DNA of 54,649 nt from Verrucomicrobiales bacterium (GTDB lineage: Bacteria; Verrucomicrobiota; Verrucomicrobiia; Verrucomicrobiales; DEV007). The position numbers and the translations under genes are program-made. Position 1 is the stretch's first letter. Every line of letters starts with the position of its first letter. This document shows positions 25,440 through 33,892 of the stretch, piece by piece. Location of the stretch: contig JAHEJT010000018.1 in assembly GCA_024638765.1 (NCBI GenBank), positions 1 to 54,649 on the forward strand. The letters are read 5' to 3'. Below the pieces are notes generated by a model. The model did no database searches and was not told where the DNA came from. It saw nothing but the letters and a program-made list of their open reading frames with translations.

Positions 25440-26231
25440 TCACCATTCCAGGCGAACCATCCCCCAACTCAGGCCGCCGCCAGGCGCGGCCTCGAAGCGC
25501 AAGCCGCGCACGGTGGTCAGGATCTTCGCATCCATACCGGATTCGATCCCCCGGTGGATCAGTGCATGCTGCACCGCGCCTTCTTCGTCAATTGCCAGCA
25601 TGAGAATTGCGTGGCGTCCCTCCAACCCCGCCTTCGCCTCCAAGGCCCACTCCCAGTCGCCTGCGGCCAGGGCGGAACGTCCTTCCAGCTTCCCTTCCAA
25701 GAACATCCGAGGATCTGCACCCGTCTCCCCCGCGCCTCCGGCGATATCCCGGGTGGAGAGCCTCTCCGCCGGAGGCGGGGAGGATGGCGCGGGAAGATCT
25801 GTCCTCTGGAAATTGATTGTCGCCGGTAGGGGCGAGTCGATTCCTCTCTCAGGCAATCCCCGCAAATTGGGCGCAAAGCCTGCAAAGGAAGGTTTGAACT
25901 CGACCGTGTAATCCTCAATGCGAGTCCGTGCTGCGGAATCAATTCCGCTCGAATCAAAATACACGACTCGATCCTCGAGCGCCGTCAATTGTCCGCGGCT
26001 ACTGGAGTTGCCGGCGGAAAGATAAGTAATCCGCGCGGGATTCGGTGTGAATCGCTCCGACGGCGGGTAAACGACTTGAAACAGGTAAAAGCAGAACGCG
26101 TGCAGGACGAACGAGAAAAAGAGGAACAGCGCCAGTTTCCAGTGGACCATTCGCTTGACCTTCCAGTCGAAGGTCAGCGGAGGGGGATCCCCGGTTGAAT
26201 TGGAGTCAAGAGTAGCGGGAGACGTCTTCAC
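25440..26231 (-). CDS. TonB-like envelope protein (first module)
   Basis: 263 aa. A cytoplasmic N-terminus of about 30 residues precedes one membrane helix (about 31-52, WKLALFLFFSFVLHAFCFYL). A long periplasmic Pro/Ser-rich linker follows, then a compact C-terminal domain (about 205-263) that resembles TonB C-terminal folds (HAILMLAIDEEGAVQHALI). The stop-to-start link with exbD is 4 nt, so the two are translationally coupled. By position it should be the energised partner of the ExbBD channel upstream. The outer-membrane target is unknown, and a canonical TonB YP motif is not seen. Confidence 0.6.
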   Translation of the reverse strand: MKTSPATLDSNSTGDPPPLTFDWKVKRMVHWKLALFLFFSFVLHAFCFYLFQVVYPPSERFTPNPARITYLSAGNSSSRGQLTALEDRVVYFDSSGIDSAARTRIEDYTVEFKPSFAGFAPNLRGLPERGIDSPLPATINFQRTDLPAPSSPPPAERLSTRDIAGGAGETGADPRMFLEGKLEGRSALAAGDWEWALEAKAGLEGRHAILMLAIDEEGAVQHALIHRGIESGMDAKILTTVRGLRFEAAPGGGLSWGMVRLEW

Positions 26232-26638
26232 GGAGAGGTCCGTTGCGCGGACGCAGCATGCGACAGTTCATAGCCCTCAGCTAACACCAAGTCGCTGATT
26301 TCCATGACCAATCCATAGGGAGCCAGCCGGTCGGCCTTGAGGATAACGTGTCTCCGGCCCCCTTCTCCCTTCTCGAGCTCAGCTGTAAGTCGCTCAAAAT
26401 CAATACGATCCGCATTGAGATATACCTGGGGTGCGGGCCCCGCGGTTACCGTGATGACATGGGATTCCTCCACCGGCGGAAGGCTCCACGAAGAGAACGG
26501 CAGGTCCACAGTGACACCCGACTGAATCACGAGCCGGGAACTCATCAGGAAGAAAATCAGCAATAGCAATACCACGTCCAGGATCGGCGCAGTATGCAAC
26601 ACGGCAATGTGATGCCTTAGGTTGCTTTCCAGTTTCAT
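26228..26638 (-). CDS. ExbD/TolR-family protein (first module)
   Basis: 136 aa. A short cytoplasmic start is followed by a membrane helix (about 17-36) containing the proton-carrying Asp at residue 21 (PILDVVLLLLIFF). The periplasmic domain has the ExbD fold signature GVTVDLPFSSW and VYLNADRIDFERL. It forms a proton channel with the ExbB-like protein 11 nt upstream and overlaps the TonB-like gene downstream. Confidence 0.9.
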   Translation of the reverse strand: MKLESNLRHHIAVLHTAPILDVVLLLLIFFLMSSRLVIQSGVTVDLPFSSWSLPPVEESHVITVTAGPAPQVYLNADRIDFERLTAELEKGEGGRRHVILKADRLAPYGLVMEISDLVLAEGYELSHAASAQRTSP

Positions 26639-26649
26639 CGGATGCGCGC

Positions 26650-27345
26650 TCAGCCGCCGGTCGCTTCCGGGGAATCGGCCGCCGCTTTATCCTCGACGTC
26701 CCCAGAAGCGAATTCGATGATCTCTCGATCGCCGCCCCTGCGGTTGTCCACGAGAAGATTGACGACTTCGATGCCGCCCCTCTCCATGTCATGCATGAGA
26801 GTGCGCGCGTAAGCCGCAAGATAAGAATACAGAATGAAGGTTGGAATCGCCACGACGAGTCCCGATGCCGAAGTGATCAGGCTTTCATAGACACCTTTGG
26901 AGAGTTCCACGGTCGTGGCGAAGCCGTTTCCCGCGTTCACTTGCACGAAGGTTTGCACCAGCCCGAGGATGGTGCCAAGTAGCCCGATCAAGGGCGCCAC
27001 ATACGCAATGGTGAGCAGGACTGCGAGGTATCGCTCCAAGCGGGGCACCTCCAGTTGGCCCGCTTCCTGGGCAATCTCCTTCAACTCGCTCCGGGGCGCC
27101 TCGTGCCGGATAATCGCGGAATGAATCACGCGGGCCACCGGCCCGGGAGTCCCCGCGCATTCATGCAGCGCCTCGGCGTAATTCTTTTTTCGAATCAGGT
27201 TGGATAGACCCTGGAGAAGATCTCCCACGTCAATCTTGGCACGATGAAAATGAAAGAAGCGCTCCGCGGCAATGGCAAGCGCCAAGATGCTGCATCCGAG
27301 CAGCAACCACATGAGAGGTCCCCCTTTTGCGATAAGATCGATCAT
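26650..27345 (-). CDS. MotA/TolQ/ExbB-family proton channel (first module)
   Basis: 231 aa with three membrane helices: about 7-27 (PLMWLLLGCSILALAIAAE), about 113-138 (VAPLIGLLGTILGLVQTF) and about 155-180. The pattern APLIGLLGTILGL is the family signature. Together with ExbD it turns the proton gradient into motion of a periplasmic partner. This gene opens the exbB-exbD-tonB-like unit and starts 151 nt after the small Roadblock gene on the same strand. Confidence 0.9.
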   Translation of the reverse strand: MIDLIAKGGPLMWLLLGCSILALAIAAERFFHFHRAKIDVGDLLQGLSNLIRKKNYAEALHECAGTPGPVARVIHSAIIRHEAPRSELKEIAQEAGQLEVPRLERYLAVLLTIAYVAPLIGLLGTILGLVQTFVQVNAGNGFATTVELSKGVYESLITSASGLVVAIPTFILYSYLAAYARTLMHDMERGGIEVVNLLVDNRRGGDREIIEFASGDVEDKAAADSPEATGG

Positions 27346-27496
27346 CCGGCCGCAGGTGTCCTAACGATTTTCCCAATCGCTTTGGATCACAACACCTCTT
27401 AATAAATCGCAGAGCTTAAGCGTTTTTGCAAGGGAAATTTCCCAATCACAAACCATTCCGCATGTCTTGTTCTAACGCTCCCAGGCGCCCGCATAT

Positions 27497-28012
27497 TCAC
27501 CTGGAAACCGGCTTCTCCACTTCGTCCCACGACAGGTCGCCGGATCGCAGGCACCCCTCAGGAGCGCCGGAAGGTTCCGTCAACTTGCGCAGGTATTGCT
27601 GTAACCGTTGCGATGCTTCGCCCGCGTAAAGCCGCACTACCCCAGGAGCGATCCCGCTGTCGAAAATGCTCAGGAGCAAAAAGGTTGGCGGGACCGAATA
27701 AAGGTGGAGACTCCGACGGTTCCCGTGTTGAAAACACCCCTCAAAGCCCGTCTCTCCGGCGCGGCGGGACAAGGCCTGTATCGATCCGTAAGCGCCGGCG
27801 GCGAGCGCTCCCAGTTCATCCACCTGCCATTGGTCCGGCGTCGCCTTCCAACTCAGCACGAGTCCGCTCTCCTCAAGAAGGGCACAAAAAGATAATTCGG
27901 ATCGGTCCCGGTAATCCTGAAGAACGCCACTCATCCCATCGGCGCAATCCCGGGAAATCTCGATCCCTCCCGAAGCGAGAGCAGGGTTTAAGCTTTCTTG
28001 GCGGACCTCCAC
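27497..28012 (-). CDS. Roadblock/LC7-domain protein
   Basis: 171 aa; GTG start at 28012 supported by AAAGGAGA (28022-28029). The fold is the longin-like Roadblock/LC7 type: FCALLEESGLVLSW, then ALAAGAYGSIQALSRRAG, then SLHLYSVPPTFLLLSIFD. This resembles MglB-class partners of small GTPases, which act as GTPase-activating or scaffolding proteins. It directly follows the MglA-like gene (48 nt gap), so it is the likely partner. The C-terminal ~20 residues are acidic and probably flexible. Confidence 0.8.
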   Translation of the reverse strand: MEVRQESLNPALASGGIEISRDCADGMSGVLQDYRDRSELSFCALLEESGLVLSWKATPDQWQVDELGALAAGAYGSIQALSRRAGETGFEGCFQHGNRRSLHLYSVPPTFLLLSIFDSGIAPGVVRLYAGEASQRLQQYLRKLTEPSGAPEGCLRSGDLSWDEVEKPVSR

Positions 28013-28021
28013 GCGCTCGTG

Positions 28022-28029
28022 TCTCCTTT
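28022..28029 (-). promoter_or_regulatory. Strong ribosome-binding site before a GTG start
   Basis: AAAGGAGA lies 9 nt upstream of the GTG at 28012 on the minus strand. Strong sites are rare in this window, and it decides the start of the Roadblock protein. Confidence 0.7.
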
Positions 28030-28060
28030 GGCGACGGTCCCGCGGTTGCGCCCTTCTGCG

Positions 28061-28747
28061 TCAGCCGGCCATCGCCGTCGCGCCCCCGGTCCGTGCCTGT
28101 GCCACCGGAGACAGCGCTTCTTCGACCCGCGATCCCTCCTGATCCTCGCCAACCCCGATGACCTGGTAAAAGCGGTGGAGGACGAGTTGGGAAATCGCGT
28201 TCAAAGTTGCGAAGACATTGTACCCTTCGGAGGCCACGGCTTCGTAACTTGTTACCCGTTGTGCCCGGCGATTCAACAGGTACTCGAGATGCTGCACGGG
28301 TGCCGCGTTCAGCAGGTCGCGTTTGTTGTATTGCAGCACCATGGGAATGCGATCCAAAGCGCCATGATTCCATGCAATGTTTTGCTCCATGTTTTGGAAA
28401 GATCGCACATTCTCCTCGAGCAGTTCGCTTTGTGAATCAGCCACAAAAACGATTCCGTCGGCCCCGCGGAGCACCAGCTGGCGGGTGGCGTTATACATGA
28501 CCTGCCCGGGCACAGTGTAGAGCTGAAACTTCGTGCTGTATCCATTCAGGATGACTGCGTTGATGGGAAGAAAATCAAAGAAAATGGTGCGATCTGTCGA
28601 TGTGGACAAGGAAACGAGATCACCCCTCTGGCCCGCATCAATGCAGGAATAAATGTAATTCAGATTGGTCGTCTTACCGCTTAAGCCGGGTCCGCAATAG
28701 ACGACTTTGAAGACAACTTCGCGGTTTTCGTGATTCAGTAATGCCAT
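28061..28747 (-). CDS. MglA-like Ras-family GTPase
   Basis: 228 aa. Close in pattern to Myxococcus MglA: P-loop CGPGLSGKTTNLNYIY (G19-T26), SLSTSTDRTIFFDFLP with the intrinsic Arg at 53, TVPGQVMYNATRQL with the catalytic Gln at 82, and the base-recognition NKRD at 141-144. MglA sets cell polarity and drives gliding and pilus reversal in myxobacteria. It carries an extra C-terminal ~35 residues (VGEDQEGSRVEE...) that MglA lacks. Flanked by Roadblock proteins on both sides, with ExbBD modules beyond. It is predicted cytoplasmic and probably membrane-recruited. Its role in this organism is inferred. Confidence 0.9.
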   Translation of the reverse strand: MALLNHENREVVFKVVYCGPGLSGKTTNLNYIYSCIDAGQRGDLVSLSTSTDRTIFFDFLPINAVILNGYSTKFQLYTVPGQVMYNATRQLVLRGADGIVFVADSQSELLEENVRSFQNMEQNIAWNHGALDRIPMVLQYNKRDLLNAAPVQHLEYLLNRRAQRVTSYEAVASEGYNVFATLNAISQLVLHRFYQVIGVGEDQEGSRVEEALSPVAQARTGGATAMAG

Positions 28748-28838
28748 CTGCTGAAAATTGGGATAATTGGCGGGTGGTGGGCCGGCGTTCTCGATTCTTG
28801 CCGCACCACCACCAAGGGCCTGCCCCAGGACGCTGCTT

Positions 28839-31679
28839 TCAGGTTTCTAATTGCGGGAGTTCCCGTGAGATCGAGATCAACTTGTCGCGCACGCCGGGAA
28901 CAAAATCCCGGCGTGAGTGCAACACGCTGAGACAAGTATCACCCCCTGAGAAGAAGCTGACAGTGCCCTTGTCCGTATGCACCGTGAAGGCCTCCGCTGT
29001 CCCCAGCCCCAAATCGCTGGTTAGATCCTGCATGTTCTGGTAAAGACGCGGCGCCATCGACTCAAAATTCTGCGACTCCACGTTTGACGGGAAATTTCCA
29101 CCCAGCGACTCACCGTCCTTGCTCAAGATCATGCACGCCCCGATACCGGGTATCCGGCTCGTCAGTTCCGCCACCCGCTGGGGATCGAGAACTTCTTCCG
29201 TCATGAAGATGCGGTTTAACTCCGGTTCTTCCGATTCTTCTTCCGCGCCGAACTCGTATGGCGGACCGGACGGCTCTGCATTCTCATCGCCGAGACCGGT
29301 TACCAGCAGAGAATCCCGCTCACTTTCCCGCCCGCCGGGGCCGTCGCCCTCCCGCTCTTGTTCGACGACGGTTTCAATGGTCTCGATCTGGTCGGAATCG
29401 GCCTCAGTGGTTTCCTGCCACTCGGGAATCGTCTCCTGACTTTCGGGCTCCTCGTCGGGAACCTGCGGGGAAATTTCGTTTACCGGAGCCACTTCCGGTG
29501 TCTGATCGGCGATGGGCTGGAGTCCCGAATCGATTTCACCCAGAAGGTCCGCGCTGGTGAAGCCATCAGTGCTGGCGGGCGGAGGACTGGTGGGCGGCTC
29601 AGGGACCTCCGCCGGCACTTCTGCGATGGGAGCCAATGCCTCCGGACCCGGCGACACTTGCAAGGCCTCGAGAGGCTCGGGTTCCTCCTCCGGAACTTCC
29701 GAAATCGGCAGGTCCGAACCTTCATCAAAAAGAGAGGCAAACACCGCTTCGTCCCCCGCCGGTGGCGCCGTGGGCGGCCCAGGCATACTCTCCGGAGATC
29801 CTGCCGGACCCTCTACAAACCCGGCAGCGCCGGCCAAACCTGCGGCGCCCAACCCCGCGAAGGCCGCTCCCATTCCGGGGCTGGGGATATTTGCCTCCCC
29901 CTGCCCGGGCGCAATTTGTCCCGCCTGCGAGGACGCCTCTGCCTGCGCCTGCGCACTGAAGGGCGTGTCGATATGTGAAGGATGTTCGGCTTGCGGCGCC
30001 GCGGGGCTCGCGTCTTGCAGTTCCTCTTCGGGCAGACGATGGAACACTTCCTGCAGGGGGAGATCCACCAATTCCTGCAACTGCGCTCTGGAAAAAGCCG
30101 GGTGATAGGCGGGATCACATCCCTTCATGATATCTCCCAACGTCACCTGCACCTTGCCGGAAGCCAGTTGGGACTTCACCATGTCGATCGGCAACTCGAT
30201 CGTAATCGTGCGCGGCACTTGGGAGGCTTTAAACCCTAACAAGTGTTCAGGCACATCTTTGAGAATGGTGTGCAGATTTAAACCGATCTTGTCGTCGATA
30301 GCACCCGGTTGCGGACTCGCGGGAGCCTCCGGCTGGGGCGCGGGTTCGGGCGCGGGTTCGGGCGCGGGTTCGGGCGCGGGTTCGGGCGGCGCGGCCGCGG
30401 CAGGGTGCGGTGGTGCCTCCGGTTCCACCGCGGGTTCAAGAAATTCTCCGCCCGCGGCCGCCTGGCCGCTATCCTGCCAGGATTCGAGGGGCTGCTGGGG
30501 TGGCGCGGGTTCGGGGATAAATTCTCCCGGAGCCGCCATTGCAGAGGGAGCTTCCGCCAGGGGTTCCGCCGGAGCGGGCGCAGGTGTTCCCAGTCCGAAA
30601 GGATCGGGTCCGCTCGCCGCAGGAGCCTCCGCAACGGGCTCGGCCGGCGCCTCCATGCCAAAGGGTTCGATACCGCCAACCGGGGGGGGATCCGCAGGCG
30701 TCCCCAGTCCGTAAGGTTCCGCTCCGCCCGCCGCCGGGGCGTCGGCGAAGAGCTGGGTCGGCCCGCCCACGCCAGAGGGTTCCTGCCCGGGCGCGGGCGC
30801 GGGAGGCGCATCGCCGGGTATCGACACTCCATATCCGCCCGCTTCGGGGACCGGCTCAGCCGGGGCAGCAGCCGCGAAAGGGGCCAACCCGGGGACGGGA
30901 TGCTCGGGCTCGGGAAGCACAGGCGGGATGCTTCCAAAAGGAGGATCTGCAGCTGGCGCGCTTTCAGCGGGCTCATAGGCAAAAGGTGCCTGCGGGCCTG
31001 GCGCGGGCTCCATGAATGGTTCATCCACACGCCCGAAGGGAGCGGCGCCCTGAGGTGCGGGCTCCGTGGGAAACGGAGGCGTCTCATGAGGAGGCGTCTC
31101 ATGAGGAGGCGCCTGGGCCGCTGGGGGGGCTTCGAGGGGAGCGAACCCCGGAATCGGATCGGAAACCGGTGGATTGAGACCCGGATTGTGCGCGGGAGGA
31201 ATATTCGTTTCGGCCGGCTGGAACGGCAGAGGCTGTGCATCGATGGGCGCGGCTCCAGGCGGCGGTCCGGCCGAGGCCGCGGAAAAAGGAGCACCCGCTT
31301 CCGCCGGCCCGCTGCTGAATGGAGTGCCAAACGGATTTCCACCCACGGGTCCCGCCGCCGGCGGCGGCGCGGCGGGGGGAACCGTCCCCGGGACTTCGGC
31401 TGCGCCGCGAATCGGCGGAAGTTCGGCGGGCCGGCGCACCCCTGGCGGAAGGGCTCCCCCGGCGATTTCCCCCCCCGGATATCCATGTGTCGCAGGCGGC
31501 ATGGCACCCGGCCCACTCTGGGCTGCTCCAGGGGGAGGCAGCGTTCCCGGGGGCAGATTCTGCGAGAGATCAAGAGACGACACCCCGGGAGGCTGGCCTG
31601 AACCCGCGTATCGCACCGGATTCTCATGAAAACCCTCCCCGTCCTCTTTCTTAAAAAGGTTACGAAATGAAAAAGCCAT
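28839..31679 (-). CDS. Large Pro/Ala-rich protein with C-terminal Roadblock/LC7 domain
   Basis: 946 aa from the ATG at 31679 (MAFSFRNLFKKEDG); an in-frame TTG lies 18 nt upstream. Residues about 20-460 are low-complexity Pro/Ala/Glu/Gly repeats. These include a PEPA run coded by a 12-bp tandem repeat (30337-30384) and a HETPP pair (31078-31107). A conserved island (about 465-555, LHTILKDVPEHLLG and IELPIDMVKSQLASGKV) precedes a second acidic linker. The last ~120 residues are a Roadblock/LC7 domain (VAELTSRIPGIGACMILSKD, GTVSFFSGGDTCLSVLH). It looks like a long cytoplasmic scaffold for the MglA-like GTPase 91 nt downstream. The island has no family name I recognise. Confidence 0.75.
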   Translation of the reverse strand: MAFSFRNLFKKEDGEGFHENPVRYAGSGQPPGVSSLDLSQNLPPGTLPPPGAAQSGPGAMPPATHGYPGGEIAGGALPPGVRRPAELPPIRGAAEVPGTVPPAAPPPAAGPVGGNPFGTPFSSGPAEAGAPFSAASAGPPPGAAPIDAQPLPFQPAETNIPPAHNPGLNPPVSDPIPGFAPLEAPPAAQAPPHETPPHETPPFPTEPAPQGAAPFGRVDEPFMEPAPGPQAPFAYEPAESAPAADPPFGSIPPVLPEPEHPVPGLAPFAAAAPAEPVPEAGGYGVSIPGDAPPAPAPGQEPSGVGGPTQLFADAPAAGGAEPYGLGTPADPPPVGGIEPFGMEAPAEPVAEAPAASGPDPFGLGTPAPAPAEPLAEAPSAMAAPGEFIPEPAPPQQPLESWQDSGQAAAGGEFLEPAVEPEAPPHPAAAAPPEPAPEPAPEPAPEPAPQPEAPASPQPGAIDDKIGLNLHTILKDVPEHLLGFKASQVPRTITIELPIDMVKSQLASGKVQVTLGDIMKGCDPAYHPAFSRAQLQELVDLPLQEVFHRLPEEELQDASPAAPQAEHPSHIDTPFSAQAQAEASSQAGQIAPGQGEANIPSPGMGAAFAGLGAAGLAGAAGFVEGPAGSPESMPGPPTAPPAGDEAVFASLFDEGSDLPISEVPEEEPEPLEALQVSPGPEALAPIAEVPAEVPEPPTSPPPASTDGFTSADLLGEIDSGLQPIADQTPEVAPVNEISPQVPDEEPESQETIPEWQETTEADSDQIETIETVVEQEREGDGPGGRESERDSLLVTGLGDENAEPSGPPYEFGAEEESEEPELNRIFMTEEVLDPQRVAELTSRIPGIGACMILSKDGESLGGNFPSNVESQNFESMAPRLYQNMQDLTSDLGLGTAEAFTVHTDKGTVSFFSGGDTCLSVLHSRRDFVPGVRDKLISISRELPQLET
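30337..30384. repeat. 12-bp tandem repeat, four units
   Basis: GGCGCGGGTTCG is repeated four times exactly. On the coding (minus) strand each unit adds four residues of the PEPA run of the large Roadblock protein. Such arrays change length by slippage, so linker length may vary between strains. Confidence 0.9.
31078..31107. repeat. 15-bp tandem repeat, two units
   Basis: GGCGTCTCATGAGGA occurs twice in tandem, followed by a partial GGCGCC copy. It codes for a repeated HETPP in the linker of the large Roadblock protein and keeps frame. Confidence 0.85.
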
Positions 31680-32064
31680 GATTTTTGATACGGACAAGAT
31701 CGACTGACGCCAAAAGCCAGCGAAAGCACGATGCGGTTGGAGTGATCACTCGAGAACGGGGGCGAGAATACCGGAATTATTCGCAATTTGTCAATGATTC
31801 TTAAATATTAATTACTTGAAAATATCAGGACTATAGTGTTACCGGGGCCCCACCCCGGCTCTAGGTGCCCGCATACCATTGGAAATCAGGCCCTTGGCCG
31901 CCCCGGAGCATCCGGGCCCGGCGCCGATTCACATCCCCATGGCCCCAGAGTCCGCTTCCCCCGAATTCTGACGGCCGCCCGGCCGGCATCCCGTGGCGGC
32001 GGCACTGCTCCGTCAGAGGACACCGCGCAGCCTAATCCCGAACCCGCCGCTGGCTAACGCCCGC
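31680..32064. other. Intergenic region with promoter of the Roadblock/MglA operon
   Basis: No gene is supported in these 385 nt. The half nearest the Roadblock gene is AT-rich (31786-31840) and holds a good minus-strand promoter. A CCGGGG/CCCCGG hairpin (31842-31858) lies further on and may end transcription from the def unit, although no T-run follows it. Confidence 0.6.
31765..31794 (-). promoter_or_regulatory. Sigma-70-like promoter of the Roadblock/MglA operon
   Basis: Read on the minus strand, TTGACA (31794-31789) and TATTCT (31770-31765) are 18 nt apart, with a perfect -35 hexamer and AT-rich DNA upstream. Transcription would begin about 80 nt before the ATG at 31679. Confidence 0.55.
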
Positions 32065-32619
32065 TCAGCGGACGTAATCCTGCTGCATCTCCCTGATCTT
32101 CTTTTTCAAGCCCAGCTTTTGCGCCGCGCTCATCCGGTCGATAAACAGCACCCCGAACAAATGATCGGTTTCGTGCTGGATGACCCGGGCCAGCAACCCG
32201 TCGGTTTCCACCCGGATTGTACTCCCGTCCAATAACTGCATCCGCGCCACCACTTCGTAAGGACGACGCACTTCCCCGCGCACATCCGGAAAACTCAGGC
32301 AGCCTTCTTCCTGGTTTTCCTTGGTGTCTCCGAACTCCAGCTGGGGATTGATGAACACCAATGGCATGCAATCTTTCACCGATTTCTCCTTCCCGTCGAT
32401 GCGCAGATAACTCACGCAATCCTCGGCGAGACTGACGTCGATAACCGCGAGCTGAATGGGTTCGCCGACCTGAGGAGCCGCCAGCCCGATGCCATCGGCA
32501 TCAACCATGGTTTCCAGCATATCGTCGGCGAGTGCCCGAATTTCATCCGTCACTTCTTCCACGGGGTCGCACTTGGTGCGCAGCACCGGATCGCCGTACA
32601 TGATGATTTCACGAACCAT
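32065..32619 (-). CDS. def: Peptide deformylase
   Basis: 184 aa. It removes the formyl group from new proteins. The three metal and catalytic motifs are intact: GIGLAAPQVGEP (about 43-54), EEGCLSFPDVRG with the metal Cys at 107, and QHETDHLFGVLF with His149, Glu150 and His153. Length is standard. It follows an exbD gene on the same strand with a 29-nt gap and may be the last gene of that unit. The usual partner fmt is not adjacent. Confidence 0.95.
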   Translation of the reverse strand: MVREIIMYGDPVLRTKCDPVEEVTDEIRALADDMLETMVDADGIGLAAPQVGEPIQLAVIDVSLAEDCVSYLRIDGKEKSVKDCMPLVFINPQLEFGDTKENQEEGCLSFPDVRGEVRRPYEVVARMQLLDGSTIRVETDGLLARVIQHETDHLFGVLFIDRMSAAQKLGLKKKIREMQQDYVR

Positions 32620-32648
32620 GGGTCGGGAGATATTGCCTCTTGCTATGA

Positions 32649-33080
32649 CTATAGATCGTCTGCCTGTTCTTTCAAAAGAATCCTTGCGGGGACTTCCTGA
32701 ATCTTGAATCCCGATTGATTAAGGGCGTCCCAGACGCCGACCAGGAATCCCAGTGAAAGACTCTCGTCCGCCTTAAGCTCCAGTTGCGCGGACGGTTGCT
32801 CCAGTTTCAATTGCCGGAGCGCCGGCGCCAACTCCTCCAGCGTCAGCAGCGTCTCTTCCAGGTAAATCTGCTCATCGGGCGTCACGGAAATCGTGAGCCG
32901 CTCGATCACCTCCGTCCCGGACTGGAGCTCGGAGGACTGCGGCAGAGCGATATTCAAGAGGGTCTTCTTCTTCTTAAAGGTCGTCGTCACGATGAAAAAG
33001 ATCAGCAAAATCGCCAGGATATCGATCAGTGAAACGATCGGCACAACGGGACTGGATCTTTTCCTGGTGTAGAATCTCAC
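32649..33080 (-). CDS. ExbD/TolR-family protein (second module)
   Basis: 143 aa taking the GTG at 33080 as start, which gives a typical beginning (MRFYTRKRSSPVVPIVSLID) and has AGAAGAG upstream. A TTG at 33119, overlapping the exbB stop as TTGA, is the alternative. The single membrane helix holds the proton-carrying Asp at residue 20 (SLIDILAILLIFFIV). The periplasmic part ends in a short domain (LELKADESLSLGFLVGV). It pairs with the ExbB-like protein just upstream. Confidence 0.85.
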   Translation of the reverse strand: MRFYTRKRSSPVVPIVSLIDILAILLIFFIVTTTFKKKKTLLNIALPQSSELQSGTEVIERLTISVTPDEQIYLEETLLTLEELAPALRQLKLEQPSAQLELKADESLSLGFLVGVWDALNQSGFKIQEVPARILLKEQADDL

Positions 33081-33115
33081 GACCGCTCTTCTTTCAAAAC
33101 TGTCACGTTCTCGGA

Positions 33116-33892
33116 TCAACCTTCCACCGCACTCGAACCCGCTGCGGCCGCGGCTGCCTGACCGCCGGGCACTCCCGGCCCGCCAACGGTTTCATTCATG
33201 AAAAAAGCGCTCCGGTAATACACTGCCAACGCCATTCCCATGAGCACTTCCATTCGGACGGCAAACCGCTCGATCTTTTTCGTGAAGTAACTGTGCGCAA
33301 TTACCGTGGGGACCGCGACCGCAAGCCCGGCGATGGTGGTGTTCAATGCCTCGGCGATCCCGCGGGCCACCAGGGCTGGATCACCGCCGGCGGCCCCATC
33401 ACCCAGAGTCCCAAACACGCGCACCAGCCCGGACACGGTCCCCAGCAATCCTAACAGCGGTGCAATCGTAATGACCACCTCCAGCACGGCAATACCACTC
33501 TGCAATTTGACCACCTCTTCGCGCGCGGTGACTTCCACCGCGGCGGCGGCTTCATCCCGCGTCGCATGCTCTCCGCTCAGAGCCACGCAGGCCACCTTGG
33601 CCAGGGTCGAATCCGACGTCGCGAGTATGGAGCCGAGCCGGGCGGTGTCGTCTTCCGCCACCAGCCGCTCCAACTGCGCCAATTCGTTTTCCAGGTGCGC
33701 CGGGAGCACGCGCGCGCGCCTCAAGGCGAAAGCGCGATGGATCGCGACGCTCACCGCGATCACCGAGCACAACCCGATAAACGCCATGAAAAAACCCCCG
33801 GAAATCAGGAAGTCCCACACTTTCGCCGCCGCCCCCGGGTCGATGACACCGGCCCCCAGCCATTCGGGAGGATTAATAAATAATGACATCAT
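33116..33892 (-). CDS. MotA/TolQ/ExbB-family proton channel (second module)
   Basis: 258 aa with three membrane helices: about 25-50 (FLISGGFFMAFIGLCSVIAVS), about 134-160 with the signature VVITIAPLLGLLGTVSGLVR, and about 185-205. The cytoplasmic loop is long and the C-terminus Ala/Gly-rich. It overlaps the upstream TonB-like gene by 20 nt, so the two are coupled. Second ExbB-like gene within 7 kb; the two are clearly divergent in sequence. Confidence 0.88.
   Translation of the reverse strand: MMSLFINPPEWLGAGVIDPGAAAKVWDFLISGGFFMAFIGLCSVIAVSVAIHRAFALRRARVLPAHLENELAQLERLVAEDDTARLGSILATSDSTLAKVACVALSGEHATRDEAAAAVEVTAREEVVKLQSGIAVLEVVITIAPLLGLLGTVSGLVRVFGTLGDGAAGGDPALVARGIAEALNTTIAGLAVAVPTVIAHSYFTKKIERFAVRMEVLMGMALAVYYRSAFFMNETVGGPGVPGGQAAAAAAGSSAVEG

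Noticed and set aside
30337-30384. Tandem repeats as a CRISPR array
   Set aside because: The units are adjacent 12-bp copies without spacers and lie inside a coding region.
30278-31786. Long frames (430-502 aa) overlapping the Roadblock scaffold in other frames
   Set aside because: These are products of the GC-rich Pro/Ala-coding repeats; they are Arg/Gly-rich and match no domain.
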